Shown here: in pieces, positions 1 through 7,406 of the stretch
Numbering within the stretch: the stretch's first letter is position 1
Layout: each line of letters starts with the position of its first letter
Source of the DNA: Flavobacteriaceae bacterium TMED68
GTDB taxonomy: Bacteria; Bacteroidota; Bacteroidia; Flavobacteriales; Flavobacteriaceae
Direction: 5' to 3'
Length of the DNA: 22,855 nt
Assembly: GCA_002167525.1 (NCBI GenBank)
Contig: NHDV01000028.1
Location: 1 to 22,855 of the forward strand
The notes under the pieces: model-generated
Seen by the model: the letters and a program-made list of their open reading frames with translations, nothing else
What the model was told of the DNA's origin: nothing
Databases searched by the model: none
Made by a program: the position numbers and the translations under genes

Positions 1-87
1 GAAAACAAAGATATTATGTTAAGAGAAATTATACCTTATCATATTCCAAGATTTAAAACTATCTATTGAATCATCGACATATCCTTT
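1..87. repeat. left arm of an 87-bp exact inverted repeat
   Basis: Bases 1-87 are the exact reverse complement of 1214-1300, checked base by base; the match stops at base 88 (c, where the other arm would need t). It runs to the first base of the window, so the full length is unknown. The arm supplies the last 22 codons and the stop of the truncated GH3 frame. Likely a chimeric join copied from the region upstream of the YccA-like gene; a true genomic inverted duplication is the alternative. Confidence 0.95.
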
Positions 88-891
88 CAAATAAATTTCC
101 CTAAGAGTACTTTCATCTACTAGAACATTGTTTTTCATTCGGTCAGTTTCTTGATTATTCACAACAAAATGTTTAGGGCAAGCACCCACATTATTTTTCT
201 GAATTCCATTAACAATACCAGCAGCAATATTACCTGATAAAACTGGGTCCTCTGAAAAGTATTCAAAATTCCTTCCACAAAGAGGGTTTCTATGTAAATT
301 CATTCCAGGAGCAAGAATTATGTCAACACCATAACTTTTTGCCTCACTACCCATTGCTTTACCAATTTCAAAAGCTAAATTTTCATCCCAAGTTGATGCT
401 AACAAAGAGCCCACAGGAAACGCAGTACTGTATAATTTTTTATCAAAATTTTTTCTTTTCGATGAAATTCTCAAGCCTGCTGGACCGTCAGCTAAGTAAA
501 GATTATTAAGACCTAACCTTTTGTTTCCAAAAATTTCACCTGCAGCACCTGGGACACCATTTGAGTTAAAACCTAGCATTGAACCTATCCCAGTTCCTTT
601 TAAAATAGCAATTTTTTCTTCATTTGTCATTTTGTTTAGTAAATCAGAAACCCTTTCTTCTAGACTTTTTGAATTATCCTCATATGTATCAAGAAGATTA
701 TTATTGTTATAATCATTAAAAGTTAAACCCTTATCGTTTGTAACACTTTTTACTTTTATTTCTTCATAATTGTTTTTATCAAAATCAAAAAGGAAAGATT
801 TTATATAAAGATATCCACCAAGACCTAAAGCAGATATTATTACAATTACACCAGTTAATGTAATTAGAAGAATTTTTACAATTTTTTTCAT
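19..891 (-). CDS. glycoside hydrolase family 3 N-terminal fragment, truncated
   Basis: This is the first 268 or so residues of a GH3 beta-glucosidase-type enzyme, which removes terminal glucosyl or related residues from glycans. An N-terminal hydrophobic segment (residues 5-30) indicates export or membrane anchoring. A Ca-binding-like loop DYNNNNLLDTYED (60-72), common at the start of Bacteroidota GH3 proteins, follows. The GH3 barrel then shows LADGPAGLR (133-141), GRNFEYFSEDP (207-216), KHFVVNNQETDR (240-251) and LREIYLKG (263-270). Homology stops at that point: the remaining 20 residues come from the inverted repeat arm. The catalytic Asp nucleophile and the C-terminal domain are absent, whereas GH3 enzymes are usually 700 residues or more. 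The start at 889-891 is supported by the hydrophobic leader directly behind it. The fragment as drawn cannot be active; the real gene probably continues past a chimeric join at about base 87. Confidence 0.85.
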   Translation of the reverse strand: MKKIVKILLITLTGVIVIISALGLGGYLYIKSFLFDFDKNNYEEIKVKSVTNDKGLTFNDYNNNNLLDTYEDNSKSLEERVSDLLNKMTNEEKIAILKGTGIGSMLGFNSNGVPGAAGEIFGNKRLGLNNLYLADGPAGLRISSKRKNFDKKLYSTAFPVGSLLASTWDENLAFEIGKAMGSEAKSYGVDIILAPGMNLHRNPLCGRNFEYFSEDPVLSGNIAAGIVNGIQKNNVGACPKHFVVNNQETDRMKNNVLVDESTLREIYLKGYVDDSIDSFKSWNMIRYNFS

Positions 892-1213
892 TTGTTTTAC
901 AATGTTCTACATTGTTTACTAAATATAAATAATAGTTAATATTTTTACGGTATTTGTACGGTGAAATGCAATTTAATGCAATTTGGTGAGAGACAGAGAG
1001 AGTCTTAAATAAGCTGTAAAGTATTGTATTAATTGATCTTTTAGTGTTTTTTTGGGGAGTTTTACTAGAGAGCAATATTTCATACTTTGCGTTCCCTCTT
1101 TCTCCGCTTAATCTTTTGTAAACCCCTATAAATAATAAGAGTTTATTTTTTGGGAGACGGTATTTGAGACGGTTCAAAACTAAATAAAACATCATTAAAC
1201 GCTGACTTAATAA
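892..1213. other. non-coding region with attachment-site-like repeats
   Basis: With the adjoining repeat arm and leader this forms a gene-free stretch of about 430 bases. It holds a tandem 10-bp direct repeat aatgcaattt (965-974, 975-984), a pair of ACGG motifs spaced by TATTTG (946-961), a similar pair GAGACGG-TATTT-GAGACGG (1154-1172), and the string tccctctttctccgct at about 1085-1100, which resembles the 3' end of a bacterial tRNA-Ser. No full tRNA fits around it. Short paired repeats next to a tRNA 3' end are what a tyrosine-integrase attachment site looks like, so this may be the scar of an integrated element. No integrase gene is visible. The other frames here give no credible protein. 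Confidence 0.35.
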
Positions 1214-1300
1214 AAAGGATATGTCGATGATTCAATAGATAGTTTTAAATCTTGGAATATGATAAGGTATAATTTCTCTTAACATAATATCTTTGTTTTC
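1214..1300. repeat. right arm of an 87-bp exact inverted repeat
   Basis: This is the exact reverse complement of 1-87. It forms the leader immediately upstream of the YccA-like gene (ATG at 1322), which suggests this copy is the original and the left one the product of a strand switch. The inner edge is the 7-mer aaaggat (1214-1220), which also fits the expected GH3 coding sequence for Lys-Gly-aromatic. That makes it a plausible microhomology at the join. Confidence 0.95.
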
Positions 1301-1321
1301 ATTTTGCTAAAAAAAAATATT

Positions 1322-2059
1322 ATGAATAGACATTTGTCCTTAAGATCAGGTAACCCTGTTCTTTCAAAAAAAACTTTTTCCAATACAATTTTAACTGATA
1401 GTCAGATGACTATTGAAGGTACTGTTAATAAAACAGGAATAAGTCTTTTATTACTTGTGGGAACGGGTTATTTCACTTTTGATGTAATCAGTCCCGTTTT
1501 ATTAATTGGATCTGGAATAGGGGGGTTTATATTAGCTATTATTACTGTTTTTAAAAAAGAATGGTCTCCGATAACTGTTCCTCTATATGCAGTGTTAGAA
1601 GGTGCTATGTTGGGAGGCATATCTTATATGTATAATTCTTTATATGATGGTATAGTAACAAATGCTATACTTTTAACAGTAGGGATATTAGTTTCGTTAT
1701 TAATAGCTTATAAATCTGGTTATATAAAAGCAACTGAAAATTTCAAACTTGGAATATTTGCAGCCACAGGAGGTATTGCATTAGTTTACTTTATAAACTT
1801 TATAATGGGGTTTTTTGGTTCAGGCCTTGGAGTTATGAGTATCAATAATTCTTCTACTTTGAGTATTGGTTTTAGTATTGTTGTAGTAATAATTGCCTCT
1901 CTAAATCTAGTTTTAGATTTTGATTTTATAGAAGAGGGTGCTGAAAAAGGGGCTCCTAAGTTTATGGAGTGGTATGGAGCATTTGGTTTATTAGTAACTC
2001 TAATATGGTTATATCTTGAAATATTAAGATTACTTGCAAAACTTAATTCAAGAAAATAA
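1322..2059 (+). CDS. Bax inhibitor-1/YccA family membrane protein
   Basis: A 245-residue inner-membrane protein with about seven hydrophobic segments between residues 38 and 240. The C-terminal family signature is clear: LVLDFDFIEEGAEKGAPKF (197-214) followed by EWYGAFGLLVTLIWLYLEI. The Asp/Glu residues at 199, 201, 204 and 205 fall where this superfamily has the acidic residues linked to pH-dependent Ca2+ leak. Its role in Flavobacteriia is not established. An in-frame TTG at 1304 would add six residues (MLKKNI), but ATG 1322 is preferred because the extension is Lys/Asn-rich and has no better ribosome site. The gene stands alone, starts 22 bp after the inverted repeat and ends in a bidirectional hairpin. 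Confidence 0.85.
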   Translation: MNRHLSLRSGNPVLSKKTFSNTILTDSQMTIEGTVNKTGISLLLLVGTGYFTFDVISPVLLIGSGIGGFILAIITVFKKEWSPITVPLYAVLEGAMLGGISYMYNSLYDGIVTNAILLTVGILVSLLIAYKSGYIKATENFKLGIFAATGGIALVYFINFIMGFFGSGLGVMSINNSSTLSIGFSIVVVIIASLNLVLDFDFIEEGAEKGAPKFMEWYGAFGLLVTLIWLYLEILRLLAKLNSRK

Positions 2060-2130
2060 CCTACAATACCTCTAATCAGTTTTTCCAGAATTTAGAAGCT
2101 TATTATTCTTTAGTAAAACAAAGCTACAAA

Positions 2131-2155
2131 ATCCCCTCGGTTAGAGGGGGTTTAA
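2131..2155. terminator. bidirectional rho-independent-type hairpin
   Basis: The stem CCCCTC (2133-2138) pairs with GAGGGG (2144-2149) around the loop GGTTA. It is followed by gtttaataatt on the plus strand and by atttt on the minus strand. It sits between the convergent stops at 2059 and 2159 and probably serves both genes. Confidence 0.75.
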
Positions 2156-2158
2156 TAA

Positions 2159-2650
2159 TTATTCTTCTTTAGGATCAGGAAACTTAGAAGTATCATAAAA
2201 TCCCCATTCAAAATTTACTTTATTATCACTCATAGCAAAGGATAAGTTTACGGGAACTTTAATTTCTTCATCAGAGTTATATCCCTTAGAAGTAAACTCA
2301 ATCCAAACATGTCCAAATTGACTCCCATCTTCTTGAGTAATTATTTCATATATACCATCATTGACACTCAAACTAGCAAATAGATTTTCTCTATTCCAAA
2401 TATGCTGAGTTAACATTTCATCAATACTAATCGATGCATCTTCATCATTCCACCAAGCGTTATGAACAACATTTGCATCTTCAGTAAAGTGAGACCTGTA
2501 AGTATCCCAATCTCCTGCTGTAAATGAAGCAATTAAGTTTTTTAAAGAGCTTATTTGATCTCCTTCATTTGTAACACTCGATGTATTTCCTTGGTTATTA
2601 CACGAAATAAAGAGTATCATTAAAGAAATTAAATAATATATTTTTTTCAT
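2159..2650 (-). CDS. NTF2/SnoaL-like lipoprotein
   Basis: A 163-residue exported lipoprotein. The signal peptide MKKIYYLISLMILFISC ends in a lipobox with Cys17, followed by a Ser/Thr/Asn linker. The mature part (residues 35-158) has the make-up of an NTF2/SnoaL cone fold: an N-terminal helix LIASFTAGDWDTYRSHFTED, then alternating strands including HVWIEFTSKG and VNFEWGFYDTS. Such small domains bind hydrophobic ligands or act as accessory domains. No catalytic residue can be assigned, so the function is unknown. The gene is monocistronic and shares a terminator with the YccA-like gene. Confidence 0.7.
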   Translation of the reverse strand: MKKIYYLISLMILFISCNNQGNTSSVTNEGDQISSLKNLIASFTAGDWDTYRSHFTEDANVVHNAWWNDEDASISIDEMLTQHIWNRENLFASLSVNDGIYEIITQEDGSQFGHVWIEFTSKGYNSDEEIKVPVNLSFAMSDNKVNFEWGFYDTSKFPDPKEE

Positions 2651-2736
2651 TTTAATTGATTTATAGTTAATAAGTTACTAATCTACAAAAAAACTACATC
2701 TGTTATAAGCTCACTAGATTTTCTTAGCTTTAGGAT

Positions 2737-2997
2737 ATGAAATGGTTAAAACGGTCGTGGATAGTTGTTCTTGTGGCTGTTATAATTTTTTCTGTTTACA
2801 ACTATATTGAAAATGGTTTCAGTTGGGTAACAATTGCACAATTACTTATAGTTCTAGGAGCAGGATCAGGTATATTTTATAAAAACCCAAACAATAGATA
2901 TAGTTTATGGACAAAAAAATTACTTTTCGATATTTATTTGAGATTATTGTTATTGTTTTCTCAGTTACACTATCATTTTATATTCAAGAGGTTCTAG
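2737..2997 (+). CDS. small two-helix membrane protein, overlapping the next frame
   Basis: An 86-residue frame with two hydrophobic segments (about residues 7-22 and 30-48), then FYKNPNNRYSLWTKK. The last 27 residues overlap the following gene in another frame and are a low-complexity Leu/Phe tail, which suggests the natural protein does not end this way. AGGA stands 5 bp before the ATG. The run A7 (2913-2919) sits in the exact A|AAA|AAA phase that favours a -1 ribosomal slip, and a -1 shift there enters the downstream frame. The result would be one 287-residue protein with three membrane segments. No family is recognised. It may be an independent small gene, or the N-terminus of a frameshifted or programmed-shift gene. 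Confidence 0.5.
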   Translation: MKWLKRSWIVVLVAVIIFSVYNYIENGFSWVTIAQLLIVLGAGSGIFYKNPNNRYSLWTKKLLFDIYLRLLLLFSQLHYHFIFKRF

Positions 2998-3599
2998 ATG
3001 ATAAAGAAAAAGAAGAATTAAAGAATGATACGCTTCGGGGAATGCTTGACGATTTAGAGGATACAAAAGCTTCTTTAGACATATCAGAAATTTACTTTGA
3101 TGAAAGAATAGAAAAAGCTGAAAAAATAATAGAGACCAAAAAAGTTACAAATGAAGATATACTATGGATAGTATCTGGATGGCCCTGGAGTGTTACGGAG
3201 ACTAGTTATAAATCTCTAATTGCTACTGGTGCTGTGGAATATATTAACAACGAAGGATTATATAAAGAAATTACTCAATTTTATAATCAGGATATTTTAA
3301 AAATTATTGGGGAAGAATATACAATTGAAATACGTGATTTTTGGAAATATTTAAACAAAAATTATCCAATAATATCGATGAATAAATCAAAAGATTATCT
3401 AGCTCAAGGTGATTGGCCTACCTCCCTTCAATTTAAGTACAGTAAAAGTTCATTAAATAAAATGATGCAAGATAAAATCTTTACAAACTATGTATATAGA
3501 ACGATTTCATACGCTACAACAATGTATTTTTGGAATAGTACTTTTCAAGAAAAACTTCCTAAATTAAGAGAAAGTATTAAAAAAGAAATAGACCCTTAA
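2907..3599 (+). CDS. single-pass membrane protein, DUF6090-like
   Basis: A 230-residue protein. Residues 8-27 form one membrane segment (RYLFEIIVIVFSVTLSFYIQ), followed by a charged helical region (about 29-75, LDDKEKEELKNDTLRGMLDDLEDTK) and a mixed alpha domain with SYKSLIATGAVEYI. A single helix followed by '...NWNE'-type charged coiled coil and a 'SYKSLI.SG' segment is the pattern of the DUF6090 proteins common in Flavobacteriia, whose function is unknown. The ATG at 2907 has no visible ribosome site and lies inside the preceding frame, so it may be only an internal Met of a longer fused product (see A7 site). The gene ends 10 bp before the DUF6259 gene, which suggests co-transcription. 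Confidence 0.6.
   Translation: MDKKITFRYLFEIIVIVFSVTLSFYIQEVLDDKEKEELKNDTLRGMLDDLEDTKASLDISEIYFDERIEKAEKIIETKKVTNEDILWIVSGWPWSVTETSYKSLIATGAVEYINNEGLYKEITQFYNQDILKIIGEEYTIEIRDFWKYLNKNYPIISMNKSKDYLAQGDWPTSLQFKYSKSSLNKMMQDKIFTNYVYRTISYATTMYFWNSTFQEKLPKLRESIKKEIDP
2913..2919 (+). other. A7 run in canonical -1 slippery phase
   Basis: In the upstream frame the codons are ACA-AAA-AAA-TTA, giving the heptamer A|AAA|AAA, the bacterial -1 slip pattern. A -1 shift moves into the downstream frame and reads TKKITFRYLF. Programmed slippage, transcriptional slippage or a missing A in the assembly would all give the same fused product. Confidence 0.4.
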
Positions 3600-3609
3600 A
3601 AACGATTAA

Positions 3610-5868
3610 ATGAAAATTATACTAAAGTTATCAATTATAATATTGATGCTTTCATATTCATCATCATTTTCGAGTGCAAGACTTACCCAGTCTGAGGCTA
3701 CTAAATTTATAGAATTAAAAAAGACAACTGATTCTGAACAAATTAGACATTGGTTATTTACAATTATTGAGAGTGACTTTGATTCTAAGATAGATGCTAA
3801 AGAAAAAGCACTTATTCTAGAAAAGCTTTCAAATACAAATAAGTCTACTCTCCTACTTGAGAAATCATTAGACTGGTTTAAGCCCCGTCAGAATGGTCTT
3901 CATCTTTACCACAACAACATTATTGGAATTGGCCTAGACAGAAACGAAAACGGTATAAGTTTTGTCAGTCTATTTGATCTTAAGCGAGGAATTGAGTTGC
4001 TGAATAGATCCAATACCTCAATATTTAGACTTATCGTATCTAACGAAAAAGACTCTATAAAACTCAATAACGAGTCAAGCTGGAAGACTACTAAAATTCA
4101 ATGGGACAAAAATGATAAATTATCATTACTAACCTTAAATTTTAAAGGCCCAAAAGATCCTAAATTAATTGGCCTCTCTGTCTTTTGTGAAGTAGAATTT
4201 AATAATAATTTAACTCATTGGACATTAGAAACGAGATTACCAGAGAAGGGGCTTTCCCTCTTGGAAACTGAATTTCCCACAATCAAAGCAGGACCTATTG
4301 GAGAAATTCCTGAAGATAACGTAATTCATTATCCCAAAGCTTCAGGTATCGCATCTCAGTCACCATATACCAAAGATATTAATTACAGTGAGGTTTACCC
4401 GAATTGGAGAGCTACATATCAGATGCTTGGGTTATATGATAAGAAAGGAGGTCTATATATTGCCAGTCATGACCCAAGTGGAAGTGTAAAGACAATATCT
4501 ACTAATACTGACCAGGATAAAGTTAGTTTTAGATTCAACTGGCCTGCACCTAATATGGGTCTTGATGACAATGGTTATAAACTACCTGGAAAGGTAGTTC
4601 TTGGTTCCATTGAGGGTGACTGGTATAAGGCAGCTATGATTTACCAGGCATGGGTTAAAGAGCAAGCTCCCTGGTGGCCTCCAGCTCCAAATAAGCGTCC
4701 ATCTCGAATTCAAGATATAGCTGTCTGGGTACAACATGAAACAGGTGGTGATCTAGCAACTCTTGTAGCAGAAGTTAAAGAATTTGCTAAATTTATGAGA
4801 GTGCCAATAGGTTTTCACTGGTACGTATGGCACAAAATCCCCTTCGATAACGATTATCCACATTTTTTTCCTGCAAAAGATGGATTTGTCAAAGCTGTGC
4901 GTGAGTTAGAAGATGCAGGTGTCCGAGTTATGCCTTATATAAATGGCCGTTTGTGGGATGCTGACCTTGACGATTTTAAATCTGAAGGAATCAAAGCTGT
5001 CACTAAGAATGAAAGAGGAGAACCTTACATCGAGGATTACGGAAATGGTGTACGCAATGCAGTAATGAATCCTGTCACCCAAATCTGGCAGAATAAAATA
5101 AAGGATATTGTTTTAAAGCTGCAACAAAACTCTGGCACCTCAGGTGTCTATTTAGACCAAATCAGTGCAGCTTCTCCAAAACTATGCATGGATATAACCC
5201 ATGGACATCCTCTTGGAGGAGGTTCTTGGTGGCTTGACCAAGGATATTACAAATTACTTTCAGCCATACGCGATGAAATGCCTGAAGGAGCTTTTCTAAC
5301 TAGTGAGGCTATGGCCGAACCTTATAACCATTTATTGGATGGGCTTTTAAGCTGGAATTCTCAGTTCCAGAATCAAAAGCCAATCTACTCTGCCATATAC
5401 GGGGGTCGGATATCAATCTTCGGGCGTAATAATCCTGTTGGTCCCAAAAAACACAAAGCCCTTATTATGCGAGCTGGTCAACAATTAGTTTTTGGGGAGC
5501 AAATAGGTTGGATTAGTCCAAAAATTCTTAAAGAGACAGAACCTGCCAAATTTTTAAGAAAAATGGCCCAAACTCGATACAAATTGATCGATTATTTTGT
5601 TGATGGTCAAATGTTGCCACCACCCATTGTGCGTGGAGATATTCCAAACATAACTGCAGATTGGGAGTGGGGGGAAAATGATCCATCAGATATTACCATA
5701 TCTGCTTTGCAAAGAGGTGCTTGGCAGGCTAATGATGGGAAAATCATCAAGATTTTTGTAAATGTATCAGATGAAACCATTTATTTCAGCACTCCAAATG
5801 CCCATAAAACAGATGAAGATAAAATATCACTTCCTTCTTATAGTTTAAAATTAATCAGTATCAATTAG
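3610..5868 (+). CDS. secreted DUF6259 putative glycoside hydrolase
   Basis: A 752-residue exported protein with signal peptide residues 1-23. The N-terminal half (about 90-340) is beta-rich, as in the sugar-binding domains preceding retaining glycosidase barrels. Residues 365-700 look like a TIM barrel: GFHWYVWHKIPFDNDYPHFF (401-420), MPYINGRLWD (441-450), GVYLDQISAA (512-521), THGHPLGGGSWW (530-541) and LTSEAMAEPY (563-572). That block matches the DUF6259 hydrolase-like family. Asp516 at the end of a barrel strand is the natural candidate nucleophile, with Glu566 or Glu570 as acid/base; this is inference. The substrate is unknown. The gene is visibly less AT-rich than its neighbours (two hand-counted 60-base blocks gave 35% and 42% G+C; one block in the alpha-E gene gave 28%), which may reflect transfer. 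It lies 10 bp after the DUF6090-like gene and 8 bp before the CotH gene. Confidence 0.8.
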   Translation: MKIILKLSIIILMLSYSSSFSSARLTQSEATKFIELKKTTDSEQIRHWLFTIIESDFDSKIDAKEKALILEKLSNTNKSTLLLEKSLDWFKPRQNGLHLYHNNIIGIGLDRNENGISFVSLFDLKRGIELLNRSNTSIFRLIVSNEKDSIKLNNESSWKTTKIQWDKNDKLSLLTLNFKGPKDPKLIGLSVFCEVEFNNNLTHWTLETRLPEKGLSLLETEFPTIKAGPIGEIPEDNVIHYPKASGIASQSPYTKDINYSEVYPNWRATYQMLGLYDKKGGLYIASHDPSGSVKTISTNTDQDKVSFRFNWPAPNMGLDDNGYKLPGKVVLGSIEGDWYKAAMIYQAWVKEQAPWWPPAPNKRPSRIQDIAVWVQHETGGDLATLVAEVKEFAKFMRVPIGFHWYVWHKIPFDNDYPHFFPAKDGFVKAVRELEDAGVRVMPYINGRLWDADLDDFKSEGIKAVTKNERGEPYIEDYGNGVRNAVMNPVTQIWQNKIKDIVLKLQQNSGTSGVYLDQISAASPKLCMDITHGHPLGGGSWWLDQGYYKLLSAIRDEMPEGAFLTSEAMAEPYNHLLDGLLSWNSQFQNQKPIYSAIYGGRISIFGRNNPVGPKKHKALIMRAGQQLVFGEQIGWISPKILKETEPAKFLRKMAQTRYKLIDYFVDGQMLPPPIVRGDIPNITADWEWGENDPSDITISALQRGAWQANDGKIIKIFVNVSDETIYFSTPNAHKTDEDKISLPSYSLKLISIN

Positions 5869-5876
5869 AGTATATA

Positions 5877-7398
5877 ATGAAAGTACTTGTTTTTCATTTA
5901 AAATTTCTAATAAGTTTTATAGTTTTTTTATCACTTTTAAACTGTTATAATGACGAATATTCAGATGTTGCACAAACAGAAGACAATAGTTTAGTTTTAG
6001 AAAGTTTTATTCTTGAAAAGAAAAATAACCCACATCTGACAAAAGATATTGTATTTGATATTAAAAAATGATGTAATTCAAGGGACACTTAAAACCTATT
6101 TCTACAATTCTATCCCTACTTTTTCTTCAAATGCAAAAACAGTAGAAATTAATGACTTAGAACAAGTTAGTTCAAGAAGTGAAGTTGATTTCAGAAAATT
6201 AATTACTTATAATTTAATCTCTGAATCTGGAAGTACAAGAAAATACAATGTGAATATTTCTTGGGATGATAAATTAGCTCACATTTATATTGATACAGAA
6301 GGAGGCACATCAATTATTTCCAAGGAGAAATATATATATACAAAACTGACAATTGATGGACAATCTAAATACGAAGATCGTACTATTGAACTTAGTGAAA
6401 AAGCAAGGATAAAAGGTAGGGGTAACTCTACATGGTATTGGCCAAAAAAACCATATAAAATTAAATTGAAAAATAAAGAAACTCTCTTGTATGACAAAGA
6501 TCCTCTTTCTAGGTTATTACCAGAAAAAGATTGGATTCTATTAGCTGATTATCAAGATGGTGTTCATTTATTAAATAATGTTGCATTTACAATAGGGCGA
6601 ATGTTAGAAATGCCATTTACTAACACCATTATACCAGTTGAATTAACCTTAAATGGCAATTATCGTGGTTTATATGGTCTAACAGAACAGGTCGAGGTAA
6701 AAACTAATCGCATAAATATTGGTGAAAAAGGAATATTATTAGAATTTGACCAATATTTTGATGAAAAGTGGCAATTCAGATCTGCTAATTATAACTTGCC
6801 TGTAATGGTAAAAGATCCAGGACTAGACTCTAAGGATGAATTAGACCTAATTGAAAGTGAATGGAACAATTTTGAAGCATTAATAGCACATGAAGACTTT
6901 CCTAACAACAACTATCTAGATTATATAGAAGCTGAATCCATTGTAAAATATTTCATAGTAAATATGTTAACTTCAAATGAAGAGATTAATCATCCAAAAA
7001 GTACTTACATATATAAAGAAGATGGTGGTAAATATTCATTGGGACCAATATGGGATTTTGACTGGGCCTACGGTTATGAGGGTACAAGTCAACATTTTGT
7101 TAATCCTAATAATAATTTATTCTGGGCAAATGCAAAAAGTGGAACTACTTTCTTTAAGAGACTAATATTATCTGACCCTAAAATAAAATTATTAATTAAA
7201 GATTATTGGTCAGATTTTCTAACAAATCATAAAAACGATTTGATGTCGCATATAGATGATCAAACCTTTATTATTAAGGGGGCTAAAGCAAGAAACCAAG
7301 AAATATGGATTAGAAGTTTAGTAACTGATGAGTTTGTAATGAAACAGTGGATTGAAAATAGGATTGCATATATGAATAGCTTTATTAACAGTCTATAG
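5877..7398 (+). pseudogene. CotH-type kinase lipoprotein, split by a 1-nt frameshift
   Basis: Two frames together make one CotH family protein. Frame 1 (5877-6071) gives a lipoprotein signal with Cys23 (LSLLNC) and the start of the usual N-terminal domain, ending VFDIKK-stop. Frame 2 (open from 6049) resumes with NDVIQGTLKTYFYNSIPTF, which is the expected continuation. Removing one A from the A6 run at 6063-6068 restores IVFDIKNDVIQG and a 506-residue protein. Kinase-fold motifs are intact: KGRGNSTW (179-186 of the fused protein), KKPYKIKL (190-197), PEKDWILLADY (215-225), the Glu/Gln-rich LTEQVEV, and the metal-binding IWDFDWAYG (DFD at 393-395). CotH kinases phosphorylate secreted proteins in Bacillus spores; the role in Bacteroidota surface lipoproteins is unknown. 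It may be a sequencing error, slippage rescue or early decay. It closes the plus-strand cluster that includes the DUF6259 gene. Confidence 0.8.
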
Positions 7399-7406
7399 TT
7401 CTAATA

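Noticed and set aside
1010..1110. Complete tRNA-Ser gene
   Set aside because: Only the last 16 bases resemble tRNA-Ser; there is no T-loop TTCGAAT, anticodon arm or matching 5' acceptor strand in the right place.
785..1195. Minus-strand reading frame of 136 codons over the GH3 start and upstream region
   Set aside because: It overlaps the GH3 leader in another frame, has no family-like pattern and is rich in Asn/Tyr/Cys as expected of translated AT-rich non-coding DNA.
1304..1321. TTG start for the YccA-like protein
   Set aside because: It adds only MLKKNI from A-rich leader DNA; the ATG at 1322 gives the usual family N-terminus.
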